64,000 bases of DNA from Porifericola rhodea (GTDB lineage: Bacteria > Bacteroidota > Bacteroidia > Cytophagales > Cyclobacteriaceae), in assembly GCF_030506305.1 (NCBI RefSeq), contig NZ_CP119421.1, positions 5,100,501 to 5,164,500 of the forward strand, read 5' to 3'. Position numbers and translations under genes: made by a program. The notes beneath the pieces were generated by a model, which searched no databases, was not told the origin of the DNA, and was given only the letters and a program-made list of their open reading frames with translations. Shown piece after piece: positions 1 through 8,772 of the stretch. Each line of letters begins with the position of its first letter. Within the stretch, counting starts at the first letter, position 1.

Positions 1-976
1 CAGTTTCGTCATTATTACCCATGGGCATACCAATCTGAATTTCAGGATCGTTTGAACCATTACCATCTGGCCCCGGCACCTGCTCCGGCCCCGAGGCAGC
101 GCCTACATACGTAACTGCTATTGACCGTAGACGGGGGTCATTATTATTTTTAAGGTAATCTACAAAGGGCGCTGCCAGATAATAATTGTTAGCCTCCGTA
201 GCGTTTAAAGTTCTACCTACGCCATTGACATAATTTGCGTCATGCCTGATGTACGCATTATCGTCATTATCTGTAATAACTCCTGACTGCACCGCAGCCT
301 GTACTACCTCGGCAGCCCTGCTGGGGTCTACTTTACTTAGCCTCATTCCGGCTCTCAACAATAGCGCACTACCAAACTTTTTCCATTTCTCTACATCGCC
401 TCCGTATAGTATATCAGCACCTTCTACTTTTCCGTTTGCATCCAGGGCAGCGGTAGCAGCACTAAGCTCATCTATAATTTCCGGATAAATTTCCTGCTGG
501 GTATCATACGTTGGCAAAAAAACCTGATCTGAAAAAGCCTTTCCTGCTTCAAAATATGGAACATCTCCATAGCTATCAGTTAAGAGCATAAAGGCATAGG
601 CCTGTAGGATACGTGTCATCTGATAGAGGTTATTCCTTTCAGGCTCTCCTTCTACCCTGCGGATAATATCGCGGGTGTTCAGTATCACTTCCCGATAATA
701 GTTGACCCACATGGCTTCAGTAGAGTTACGATTATCCTGGTTAAAGTTGGCCCCGGTAATGACTCCCGAATTGGGGGTAATTATCTGCTGCACAATTCCC
801 ATATCGTACACCAAGACAGAGCCGGGGAAAGAGGTATTAATAATCGCATCATTGAGTTGAAATATCGGATCAATATTCGTGGCATCGGTTTCGTTGGTGT
901 TTAGCTCATCAAAACCATTATCGCAGGCACTAAAAAATATCAGAAGAACAATTAAATATTTATAGGTGATTTTCAT
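1..976 (-). CDS. SusD/RagB-like outer-membrane lipoprotein (partial, C-terminus off the left edge)
   Basis: The minus-strand frame is open from an ATG at 974-976 to the window edge, giving about 325 residues with no stop. The N-terminus (MKITYKYLIVLLIFFSAC) is a lipoprotein signal with the lipobox cysteine at residue 18. The body resembles the SusD-like_2 type of SusD/RagB proteins, for example the stretch GDVEKWKKFGSALLLRAGMR, which is typical of the helical TPR-like core. SusD proteins sit on the outer leaflet over a SusC TonB-dependent channel and capture oligosaccharide or other nutrient ligands. The gene starts 12 bases downstream of the SusC stop codon and is surely co-transcribed with it. 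The C-terminal part that usually contributes to ligand binding lies outside the window, so the substrate cannot be judged. Confidence 0.92.
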   Translation of the reverse strand, partial: MKITYKYLIVLLIFFSACDNGFDELNTNETDATNIDPIFQLNDAIINTSFPGSVLVYDMGIVQQIITPNSGVITGANFNQDNRNSTEAMWVNYYREVILNTRDIIRRVEGEPERNNLYQMTRILQAYAFMLLTDSYGDVPYFEAGKAFSDQVFLPTYDTQQEIYPEIIDELSAATAALDANGKVEGADILYGGDVEKWKKFGSALLLRAGMRLSKVDPSRAAEVVQAAVQSGVITDNDDNAYIRHDANYVNGVGRTLNATEANNYYLAAPFVDYLKNNNDPRLRSIAVTYVGAASGPEQVPGPDGNGSNDPEIQIGMPMGNNDET

Positions 977-988
977 GGTCAATGCTTT

Positions 989-3900
989 TTAGAATTTCAC
1001 ATTAAGATTGAATCCCAGTCCTCTTGTAGTAGGCACCCCGGTAGACTCCAGCCCCACCAGGTTGTCAGAGGTAAAGCCAAATGACTCAGGGTCAATATTA
1101 GGTACCCATTTCTTGAGGATAGCTACGTTGTTTGCTACAAAGTTAAGTCTAAGCCCACGGAAAGGCAGATTATCAGGTAAGAAGCGAGTAAAGTCGTAGC
1201 CCAGAGATATCTGGCGAAGCTTCCAGTAACCTCCGTCATATACGGCAGGCTCTACTAACTGCTTGGAGCGAACAACCTCCCAATAAGTTTGCGCATCGGT
1301 AGCTACATTATTAATTTCTCCACTTTCGGTAACCCCTTCACCTACTACACCACCTTCTCTGCCTTCCAAAGTCATTTTATGCAAACCATGACGAATCGCG
1401 TTGAAGTTGGTACCCGATAACATGGTATTACCCAGCTTAAAATCTATAAGGAAAGAGAAATTGATTCCTCTGTAGTTAAAAGAGTTGGTAAAGCCTCCTA
1501 CCCAATTGGGCAGTGCACTCCCGAAGGTGATCAGATCATCGGTACGGAGGGCTACGCCATTACCTCCGTAAATAATTCGGCCCTGCTCATCCCTTTTGTA
1601 ACCAAAACCCGCCACCTGCGCCATTTCCTGACCTACAATGTGCTGCAAAAAGCCATTAAATACGTGCCTGCCCGCCGTAATAGTCTCTCCCTGAGTGTCG
1701 GTCTGCAAACTCAGTACTTCAGTTTTATTATATGAGCCGTTGAATGTGAAATTCCACTGGAAATTATCAGTCTCTACAGGTACAATATTAACCAGCATCT
1801 CTATTCCTCGTGTTTCACTTTCCCCGCTATTGATCAAGGTGTTCACAAAACCTGAGGCATCAGATATTTGAGCCTGCACAATCTGGTCTTCGGTATTCTT
1901 CTGATACACTGCTACATCAACGCCCAAACGGTCGTTAAACATACGGGTTTCCAGACCGACCTCTATTTCAGAGGAGCGCATAGGTCTCAGGTTCGGATTT
2001 GGCACTGTAGTTCCACTAATACTGCCTACGGGCTGCAAGGCGCCAGAGGGAGAAGGGAAGAGGTTAGCATTAATATCGTAAAAGAGCACGTCTGAATAAG
2101 GAGGAACATCTGTATCGCTACCTACTTCGGCATATGCTGCTCTTAACTTACCAAAGCTGAGCCATTCAGGGCTGTTGTTCAGGCTTTCGGTAAAGACATA
2201 GCTGGCAGAAACTGATGGATACATAATGCTACGGTTTTCTGCGGATAAGGTAGAGAACCAGTCATTTCTAAGTGTACCGGTAAGGAACAGCATATCCCGG
2301 AAGGATACTTCTGCTGAACCGTAAAGGGAGTTGACCCCTCGTTCACTCAGCCCGTAAATAGGATCTTTTACCCTGCCATTTTGGACGGTATACAAATCTC
2401 TGATCACAAAGTCGGTGACGGTAACATAATTCCTGTCCATACGGCGATACATCATATTCCCACCCAGATTAAGGTTGAAACCTATATCTCCGAACTCACG
2501 ATAACCTGATACCAAAAAGTCTCCGTTGATTTCTCTGAAACGACGCGACTCCTGAGAGTACATACCATTGACAAAACCTTCTGGCGCAGGAGGGCGAGAA
2601 GCCTGTCCGGTAGGAAAGTTGTTAGCATCATAGTCTCTTGACCAATAGTCCTGTCCTACCCGTCCCTGTACAAACAGCCAGTCTGTAAGATCGTAACGTA
2701 GTGCCAGATTTCCGAAAATACGATCGCGCCTTACATTCTGAAATTGCTCCGCTAGGGTAAAATACGGATTGGTACGATTACGGAAACGAGAGTACACAAA
2801 CTCATTACCATTAGCATCGTACTTTTTCTCATCCAGCAGATCAAGGGGCATAGAGTTCGCCAGATTATAGACTGCTACCGGAATGGTATTATCCTGCTCT
2901 CCAACGTTAGGCGGATTTTCGTTATGCTCACTAGAGTAATTGACACTACCGCTAACCTTAAGTTTATCTGACAGATCGTAATCAAAACCCAGGTTAATGG
3001 TATTACGCTGATACTCATTATTTGGCACTACTCCCTGACTACTCAAGTTAGATATAGATAGATTGAAACCTCCATTTTCTCCTCCACTGGCAAGGGATAT
3101 GGTATTGGTCAGGTTCTGGCCGTTTCTAAAAAACTTGTCTATTCTATCTCTTACTGGTACATAAGGCACCTCTACCCCATCAAAAAGAATTTGTGTCATA
3201 CCGGGTTCAAAGCGCTCACCAAAAGACCACTGCCCTGAGGTAGGATTAGGTGTGGTAGGTCGTACTCCATTTTCTCCCTGCCCGTATTCATACTGATAAT
3301 CTGTAAAGTCCAATGGGCTTTCATGGGTATAGTTGAGATTGTAGGTAACGCCTATTCCCTGTCGCTCGCCTCTTTTCTTGGTGGTAATCATAATTACCCC
3401 ATCTTTGGCACGAGAACCATAAAGTGCTGCCGCGGCAGCTCCTTTGAGTATGGTCATGCTCTCTACATCGTCGGGGTTGATGCTGCTAAGACCGTCGCCA
3501 CCATCTGAGGTAATACCACTACCTGTGGGGCCAAGCGCATTGGGGTCTTCTCCCCGGGGGTTAGTACCAAAATTAGAGTTATCTATAGGCACTCCATTAA
3601 CCACTATCAGCGGATTGTTCTGACCAGAAATAGAAGATTGACCCCGGATACGAATTTTAGAGGTTCCTCCCGGTCCGGTACCTAAAGATGATATATTAAC
3701 ACCTGGCACTTTGCCCTGCAAAGCATTCATCAGGTTGGGCGTACGGTTTACCGTTAACTCTTCGGGAGCTACAGTAGCAGTAGCATAACCCAGCGTACGC
3801 GAATCTTTCTCCAAACCTAGTGCCGTTACCACTACTTCTCCGAGTTCCTGCACATTTACGGGCATATCAATGTTTACTGTTGACCTGCCATTAATTTCCA

Positions 3901-4561
3901 CCTCTCTGCTGAGGTAACCTACCAGCGAAAAAATAAGCGTAGTAGCATCATCAGGAGCTACCAGTACATAATTACCATCAATGTCTGTTACTGTACCTAT
4001 GGTTGTTCCTTTTACCAGTACATTTACTCCTGGCAGCGGCGCCTGACTTTCCTCATCTACCACTTTTCCGGAAATATTCTGCTCCACTTCTTTTTGGTTA
4101 AGCGAAGCCGCCATAGTAGCTAGAGAAGCGATGAGCTCAGGCTTAGCTATATCTTTACGAACCTGCCCTTCTTCAGTCTTTTTCTGGTTTAACTTTTTTA
4201 GTTTCTGAGCTTTTTCTTCTTCGCTCAATATAATGTAGGTCTGGTCATCTATCCTTTCAAAAGTAAGGTGCGATGTCTGCAATATCTTTTTGAGGTTAAC
4301 TTCCAGCTCATCATTGAAGTTAAGTAGCACATTGACCGTTTTGCCTTTCACATTCTTCTTTTCGTACAAAAAAGAAGCGTCGTATTTCTGTTGTAGTAAT
4401 TCAATAAGCTGTTCCAGCTGTTTGCTGGAATCTTCTGCCTGTCGGTTGTGACTGACCGGCTGATGGGAGGCCAGGGCCTGAGCTATGCTACCGCCTGCAG
4501 GAAAAAGTAAGAGCAGGGCCAGCCACCAGCACAGTTTTGTGTTGTAGAAGGTTGTTTTCAT
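989..4561 (-). CDS. SusC/RagA-family TonB-dependent outer-membrane receptor with N-terminal signalling domain
   Basis: This 1190-residue protein has a signal peptide (about residues 1-28), an STN secretin/TonB short domain (about 50-115), a carboxypeptidase-D regulatory-like domain (about 163-235), a plug with SusC-type signatures (about 250-400; RIRGQSSISGQNNPLIVVNG) and a long beta-barrel ending in aromatic Phe (GLGFNLNVKF). SusC transporters import ligands delivered by SusD using TonB energy. The STN domain is characteristic of transducers that contact a FecR anti-sigma protein, and a FecR gene lies 11 bases upstream with an ECF sigma gene beyond it. I infer ligand-induced, FecA/FecR-style autoregulation. 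The substrate is unknown; no glycoside hydrolase is fused or directly adjacent. Confidence 0.96.
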   Translation of the reverse strand: MKTTFYNTKLCWWLALLLLFPAGGSIAQALASHQPVSHNRQAEDSSKQLEQLIELLQQKYDASFLYEKKNVKGKTVNVLLNFNDELEVNLKKILQTSHLTFERIDDQTYIILSEEEKAQKLKKLNQKKTEEGQVRKDIAKPELIASLATMAASLNQKEVEQNISGKVVDEESQAPLPGVNVLVKGTTIGTVTDIDGNYVLVAPDDATTLIFSLVGYLSREVEINGRSTVNIDMPVNVQELGEVVVTALGLEKDSRTLGYATATVAPEELTVNRTPNLMNALQGKVPGVNISSLGTGPGGTSKIRIRGQSSISGQNNPLIVVNGVPIDNSNFGTNPRGEDPNALGPTGSGITSDGGDGLSSINPDDVESMTILKGAAAAALYGSRAKDGVIMITTKKRGERQGIGVTYNLNYTHESPLDFTDYQYEYGQGENGVRPTTPNPTSGQWSFGERFEPGMTQILFDGVEVPYVPVRDRIDKFFRNGQNLTNTISLASGGENGGFNLSISNLSSQGVVPNNEYQRNTINLGFDYDLSDKLKVSGSVNYSSEHNENPPNVGEQDNTIPVAVYNLANSMPLDLLDEKKYDANGNEFVYSRFRNRTNPYFTLAEQFQNVRRDRIFGNLALRYDLTDWLFVQGRVGQDYWSRDYDANNFPTGQASRPPAPEGFVNGMYSQESRRFREINGDFLVSGYREFGDIGFNLNLGGNMMYRRMDRNYVTVTDFVIRDLYTVQNGRVKDPIYGLSERGVNSLYGSAEVSFRDMLFLTGTLRNDWFSTLSAENRSIMYPSVSASYVFTESLNNSPEWLSFGKLRAAYAEVGSDTDVPPYSDVLFYDINANLFPSPSGALQPVGSISGTTVPNPNLRPMRSSEIEVGLETRMFNDRLGVDVAVYQKNTEDQIVQAQISDASGFVNTLINSGESETRGIEMLVNIVPVETDNFQWNFTFNGSYNKTEVLSLQTDTQGETITAGRHVFNGFLQHIVGQEMAQVAGFGYKRDEQGRIIYGGNGVALRTDDLITFGSALPNWVGGFTNSFNYRGINFSFLIDFKLGNTMLSGTNFNAIRHGLHKMTLEGREGGVVGEGVTESGEINNVATDAQTYWEVVRSKQLVEPAVYDGGYWKLRQISLGYDFTRFLPDNLPFRGLRLNFVANNVAILKKWVPNIDPESFGFTSDNLVGLESTGVPTTRGLGFNLNVKF

Positions 4562-4572
4562 AGTTTGTGTGT

Positions 4573-5577
4573 TTAAGCATCTGCTGAATAAAAATGTAGC
4601 TTATCATGATCTCGTTTTATGTCAATTTGCAGTAGTCTTTCCAGGGCTTGCAGTAGTACATCCAGATTTCTGGCAGATACGCCACCGCTTATCTTTCTGC
4701 CTTCCAGCTGCTGCTGATGAAATACGACCTGAAGTCCGTAGTTATCTTCCAGAAGGTGAGCAAGCTCCGTTAGGGGGCTGTCGTCAAAGTAGAGCATTTG
4801 CTCTTTCCAGGCACTGAATTTTTCTGCCTGCACCGTCTTTTTAGAAACCTGCCGGGTAGTTTCCGAATACTCCACCATTTCGCCTGGCTGTAGCAGTGTA
4901 GCATCCTGGGCGGTCTTAAACCTTACTTTACCACTTTCAAGTACTACCTGCGTTTTGTTTCTCCGGCTATGCACGTTAAAAGATGTACCCAGTACTTCTA
5001 CCCTACCACCTTCTTCAGTATGCACACTAAACGTATGTCGGTCTCCCTGTATGCTTCGCTCTATCACATGAAAGAAAGCTTCACCGCTGAGCATCACCTG
5101 CCGTTCGGCACTCTGTAGGTTTCTGATGTCGTAGCTGAGTAAAGAGTTTGCATTAAGCGTTACTTCTGACCCGTCGGGAAGCACAAAAGAGCTGGTTTGC
5201 CCATAGTCAGTTTGCAGACGCATATGATAAGAGGCTTCCAGCACCCACCATGCAGCCATAGCAACAATCAATAGGCTTACTGTTGCAGCCAGTCCGTGGT
5301 AGAAGCTTATAATACTACCCCACTTACTTCCTCCCTGATGATCTATCTTACGATTCAAACTTTCCCAGGCATCATCTACCACTTCGGGAGCAAGACTTTG
5401 TTTTTTAAACTTCACACCTACTATCATCTGCCGGGCCTCTTCGGCAAGGGCTTTCTGCTCCGGATGTATCTCCAGCCAGCTTTTCCACTGCTGGTAAGCA
5501 TCTTCATCCTGCTGCCGGGCATATTGCTGAAAAGAGTCATCTTCCAGTAAGTCGTACAATGTATAGCTTGCTTTCAC
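4573..5577 (-). CDS. FecR-family anti-sigma factor
   Basis: The 334-residue protein has an N-terminal cytoplasmic helical region (1-90), one membrane segment (about 94-113), a periplasmic FecR domain (about 121-225, including TSSFVLPDGSEVTLNANS) and a C-terminal DUF4974-like domain (about 260-331), the part expected to meet the STN domain of the receptor. This order is standard for Bacteroidota FecR proteins. It should hold the ECF sigma factor encoded at 6138-6755 inactive until the SusC receptor signals. It precedes susC by 11 bases in the same direction. A small opposite-strand gene separates it from the sigma gene, which is less common than a direct sigma-fecR pair. Confidence 0.95.
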   Translation of the reverse strand: MKASYTLYDLLEDDSFQQYARQQDEDAYQQWKSWLEIHPEQKALAEEARQMIVGVKFKKQSLAPEVVDDAWESLNRKIDHQGGSKWGSIISFYHGLAATVSLLIVAMAAWWVLEASYHMRLQTDYGQTSSFVLPDGSEVTLNANSLLSYDIRNLQSAERQVMLSGEAFFHVIERSIQGDRHTFSVHTEEGGRVEVLGTSFNVHSRRNKTQVVLESGKVRFKTAQDATLLQPGEMVEYSETTRQVSKKTVQAEKFSAWKEQMLYFDDSPLTELAHLLEDNYGLQVVFHQQQLEGRKISGGVSARNLDVLLQALERLLQIDIKRDHDKLHFYSADA

Positions 5578-5903
5578 ATCCTGAGAATTAGTGGTGCTTT
5601 ATAGGGAGGAGCATCCTGACTAATTTTTATACTCACTTTGCAGGTAAAATTTTTAACATCGCACACTTATTTAATTAATCAAAATGTAAAAAAGTCACCT
5701 TTTGCTAATGATATATCTAAAGAAGTAGCATAAAAACCTTTCTCATTACACTAAAAAGCTCATTATTTTATTCAAAAAATATATTTCAACTTTATACTTA
5801 CCCCTTAGTATTTAAGCGTCAAGCACTTAGCTTAGCACAAGAATTGTAAAACTACTTATTCATTTGCCTCGTATTTTTGAGCAGCGAACGACTAAACAAC
5901 TGC
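5578..5903. other. AT-rich intergenic region between fecR and the small plus-strand gene
   Basis: About 325 bases lie between the divergent starts of fecR (minus) and the small gene at 5904 (plus). Both promoters must lie here. I see a TAnnTTTG-type element for the plus-strand gene (5872-5879) but no convincing match for the fecR side. No repeat or RNA gene was seen. Confidence 0.5.
5872..5879 (+). promoter_or_regulatory. Candidate Bacteroidota -7 promoter element for the small gene at 5904
   Basis: TATTTTTG fits the Bacteroidota -7 consensus TAnnTTTG exactly and ends 24 bases before the ATG at 5904. No TTG at the ideal 19-21 base spacing was found; the nearest is about 25 bases upstream, at 5844-5846. 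The element overlaps a possible TTG start at 5877, which argues for the ATG at 5904 instead. Confidence 0.4.
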
Positions 5904-6122
5904 ATGGGTATATTTAAAAGAATCAGACAGCTACTACAAAAAAAAGAAAGGCCAGCTACTACCTCTGCCAGCTGGAAGGTAGACTGGGTAGACCAGGAAG
6001 GAGAGAAAGGGACGTATGATACTCAGCTTACAGATATGGTAGAGGCTGAATGGAAATTTAACTACCTCTTTGACGAAGAAAGACGTATCATCAAGATGCA
6101 CAGAGATGAACCACAAGGCTAA
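5904..6122 (+). CDS. Small hypothetical protein (72 aa) lodged between the ECF sigma and fecR genes
   Basis: Starting at the ATG at 5904 gives 72 residues, MGIFKRIRQLLQKK followed by an acidic, aromatic C-terminal part (KVDWVDQEG, AEWKFNYLFDEERR). An upstream TTG at 5877 would add nine residues but lies inside a likely promoter element. The N-terminus is a basic amphipathic helix, with no signal peptide or membrane segment. I recognise no family. It is on the opposite strand to its neighbours and converges on the sigma factor gene with a 15-base gap. It may be a small cytosolic protein, and a role in the sigma/anti-sigma circuit is only a guess from position. Confidence 0.6.
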   Translation: MGIFKRIRQLLQKKERPATTSASWKVDWVDQEGEKGTYDTQLTDMVEAEWKFNYLFDEERRIIKMHRDEPQG

Positions 6123-6137
6123 ATACTCTGATCCCTC

Positions 6138-6755
6138 CTAAATTATTAACAAATAACTTATCAGGGCTAAAGAGAGTAGCAATGACAATAGTACGAGCGA
6201 ACGTAGCTCATCTTCCTCTCTGAGTTTTTGGATGGCCCTGTGTATCAGGTTTACTACCGATTGGTAATTCATGTCCAGCACCTGAGCAATCTGCTGATAG
6301 CTCAGTTCTTCATAATATTTAAGATAGATAACCTCACGCTGGCGCCTGGGCAGGCCGTTCAGTACCTGGCTCATCTTCTTTTTGCGTAGCTCATCAGCCT
6401 CTTCTTCCAACAGCAGGTCTTCCTGAGAGAAGCACATCTCACGGGTGTTGATTTTCTCTAGCTGCTGAAAACGTTGATGATATTTTTTCTCCTTATAAAG
6501 AGTAGATCTCAGCGCTTTAAAAAGATAGGCTTTTACGTTATGTGCTTCCGAAATAGTTGCCCTGCTATTCCATAACTGAAAAAATAGCTGCTGTACACAC
6601 TCATGAGCCACCTCTTCATCCTGGCTTTGCCGGTAAGCATATTGAAACAAAGAGTTATAATATTTTTTAAAGAGCACTGAAAAAGCATGCCTATCCCCTT
6701 CCAGAAAACTTTTCCAGTAGTGTTGATCTACTATACATGCATCTGCCTGTGCCAT
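6138..6755 (-). CDS. ECF-type RNA polymerase sigma factor (FecI-like)
   Basis: The 205-residue protein shows sigma-70 region 2 (about residues 15-90, DEEVAHECVQQLFFQLW) and region 4 with a helix-turn-helix (about 130-180, LPRRQREVIYLKYYEELSYQ then IAQVLDMNYQSVVNLIHRAI). The spacing and lack of region 3 are typical of extracytoplasmic-function sigma factors. A hydrophobic C-terminal tail (about 186-205) could anchor it to the membrane, as seen in many Bacteroidota relatives. It probably drives the fecR-susC-susD genes at 1-5577 and is held by the FecR protein. The start is the ATG at 6755; no better internal start is apparent. Confidence 0.95.
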   Translation of the reverse strand: MAQADACIVDQHYWKSFLEGDRHAFSVLFKKYYNSLFQYAYRQSQDEEVAHECVQQLFFQLWNSRATISEAHNVKAYLFKALRSTLYKEKKYHQRFQQLEKINTREMCFSQEDLLLEEEADELRKKKMSQVLNGLPRRQREVIYLKYYEELSYQQIAQVLDMNYQSVVNLIHRAIQKLREEDELRSLVLLSLLLSLALISYLLII

Positions 6756-6909
6756 GGGTAAATTAAGAGAAGCGCAAAACGATTACTAATCTTAAGTAAT
6801 TTTTGAAATAAATACAATAAGTAAAGCCCTCACTTTTAAAAACACTATTCTGCACAAACACTGTATTTTTCACCCTAAACTATCTGTGCTAAGCTCATAC
6901 TTATGCATA

Positions 6910-6939
6910 TTGCTTTTAGGTAAGCATTTCTTAGATTTA
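6910..6939 (+). promoter_or_regulatory. Candidate promoter of the amidase gene
   Basis: TTG at 6910-6912, a 19-base spacer, then TAGATTTA at 6932-6939 matches the Bacteroidota consensus TTG-N19-TAnnTTTG at all but the last base. Transcription would start about 20 bases before the ATG at 6968. Confidence 0.5.
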
Positions 6940-6967
6940 TCAGGTCAACATAAGCCAGACTTAACCT

Positions 6968-8599
6968 ATGAATCGCAGAAAGTTTATACAACATAGCAGC
7001 CTTACGGCTATCGCTTTGCCTGTTTTTAGTATTACCGCATGTAATACGTCTTCTTCAACCGACAAGAAGGCCTCAACCGATACCTCCAATGCTGGTAAGG
7101 ATGAATTTGAACTGGCGGAAGTTAGCATAGATGAGCTTCAGCAAAGTATGGAAAGAGGTGAGCGCACTGCCGAAAGTATTACACAGCTTTATCTGGATCG
7201 TATACAGGCTATAGATCAGGAAGGCCCGCAGCTTAACGCTATTATTGAGGTAAACCCCGACGCGCTTTCAATCGCCAGGGAGCTTGACCGGGAAAGAGCC
7301 GATGGCAAAGTTCGAGGGCCGCTGCATGGTATTCCAATTGTGCTTAAAGATAATATAGATACTGCGGATAAAATGCAGACCACTGCCGGAGCACTGGCAA
7401 TGGAAGGTAATATTGCCCCGGAAGATGCCAGCATAGTAGCTCAGCTGAGAGCCGCGGGTGCGCTTATTATTGGCAAGGCAAACCTTAGCGAGTGGGCAAA
7501 CTTCCGCTCTACCCGATCATCCAGCGGATGGAGCAGCCGTGGCGGACAAACCAAAAACCCTTATGTACTGAGCCGTAACCCCTGTGGCAGCAGTTCGGGC
7601 TCTGGAGTAGCCGTTTCTGCTAACCTCTGTGTACTGGCTATAGGCACCGAAACCAATGGCTCTATCGTCTGCCCCTCTTCTACCAATGGCATCGTAGGGA
7701 TTAAGCCTACCATCGGCCTGCTGAGCCGTAGCGGCATCATACCTATTGCCCACAGCCAGGATACCGCCGGCCCTATGGCACGCACAGTAAAAGACGCTAC
7801 AATTATGCTGGGTACCATGACTCAGGTAGACGAAAAAGATGAGGCTATGCAGCAGTCTGAAAGAAAGGCTCACCAGGACTATACCCCTTACCTAAAGACA
7901 GATGGCCTGCAAAACAAACGCATAGGTATCTGGCGGGGGGCTATGGGCTTCCATGAAGGTGTAGACGCGCTGATGGAAGCTGCTTTTGAGCAGATGAAAC
8001 GGCAGGGTGCTACATTGCTGGACATAGAAAAAATTCGTCCTGAAGAATCTATGGGCAGCGCTGGCTTTGATGTTCTGCTTTATGAGTTTAAGGCCGACCT
8101 CAACAAATATTTACAGCAACACCCCGACGCGCCACTGAAATCGCTAGAAGAAATCATCGCTTACAACAAAGAAAATGATAGTACTGCCATGCCTTTCTTT
8201 AAGCAGGAGATACTGGAGATGGCGCAGGAGAAAGAAGGACTGGACTCCAAAGCTTATCAGGAAGCTCTGGACAAGGTAAAACGGCTGAATGGCGCAGAAG
8301 GTATAGACAGAATTATGGCTGAGCACAAGCTAGACGCGATACTGGCCCCTACCGGAGGGCCGGCATGGCCTACCGATGTGGTAACAGGAGATCACTTTCT
8401 GGGTGGCAGCTCTTCTCCTGCCGCGCAGGCTGGCTACCCTAATATAACAGTGCCAGTCGGCTTTTTGCACGGGCTGCCTGTAGGCATTTCTATCTTTGGT
8501 AAAGCCTGGTCGGAGCCGCAACTTATTAGTATAGCATACGCTTATGAGCAGATTAGTCAGCACCGACAGGCTCCCCGATTTTTATCCGACATCTCTTAA
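6968..8599 (+). CDS. Exported amidase-signature (AS) family hydrolase
   Basis: The 543-residue protein begins with a twin-arginine-like export signal (MNRRKFIQ, then a hydrophobic stretch ending TAC), so it may be a Tat substrate and possibly a lipoprotein with Cys25. The AS fold is clear. The catalytic triad can be placed as Lys127 (IVLKDNID), cis-Ser208 (CGSSSGSG) and nucleophile Ser232 (ETNGSIVCP), with the 24-residue spacing seen in peptide amidase and FAAH. Enzymes of this family hydrolyse amides, C-terminal peptide amides or aryl amides. The exported location and the following S9 peptidase gene (173 bases downstream) favour peptide or amide scavenging rather than the tRNA-dependent GatA role. 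The exact substrate is unknown. Confidence 0.93.
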   Translation: MNRRKFIQHSSLTAIALPVFSITACNTSSSTDKKASTDTSNAGKDEFELAEVSIDELQQSMERGERTAESITQLYLDRIQAIDQEGPQLNAIIEVNPDALSIARELDRERADGKVRGPLHGIPIVLKDNIDTADKMQTTAGALAMEGNIAPEDASIVAQLRAAGALIIGKANLSEWANFRSTRSSSGWSSRGGQTKNPYVLSRNPCGSSSGSGVAVSANLCVLAIGTETNGSIVCPSSTNGIVGIKPTIGLLSRSGIIPIAHSQDTAGPMARTVKDATIMLGTMTQVDEKDEAMQQSERKAHQDYTPYLKTDGLQNKRIGIWRGAMGFHEGVDALMEAAFEQMKRQGATLLDIEKIRPEESMGSAGFDVLLYEFKADLNKYLQQHPDAPLKSLEEIIAYNKENDSTAMPFFKQEILEMAQEKEGLDSKAYQEALDKVKRLNGAEGIDRIMAEHKLDAILAPTGGPAWPTDVVTGDHFLGGSSSPAAQAGYPNITVPVGFLHGLPVGISIFGKAWSEPQLISIAYAYEQISQHRQAPRFLSDIS

Positions 8600-8635
8600 C
8601 AGATTTTTACTTACAAATATGTAAATTCATACTCA

Positions 8636-8680
8636 GGGAGCAGATACTGGTATCACTTCTGTCTGCTCCTATCTGTTTTT
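8636..8680 (+). terminator. Likely rho-independent terminator after the amidase gene
   Basis: Inverted arms GGAGCAGA (8637-8644) and TCTGCTCC (8662-8669) form an 8-base-pair stem with a 17-base loop. A T-rich tract with five Ts at 8676-8680 follows. It lies 37 bases after the amidase stop. Confidence 0.55.
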
Positions 8681-8772
8681 CTCCTAAATTGATACTCCTG
8701 CTTGCTTACTGTTAAGCTAAAACTCAAAAATAGCATTCACATTAACCTATTTTTAACCAAAGTTCATCCATC

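Noticed and set aside
249-488. Plus-strand frame of 79 codons
   Set aside because: Lies antisense within the SusD-like coding region and has a low-complexity Ser/Thr/Ala composition; a shadow frame.
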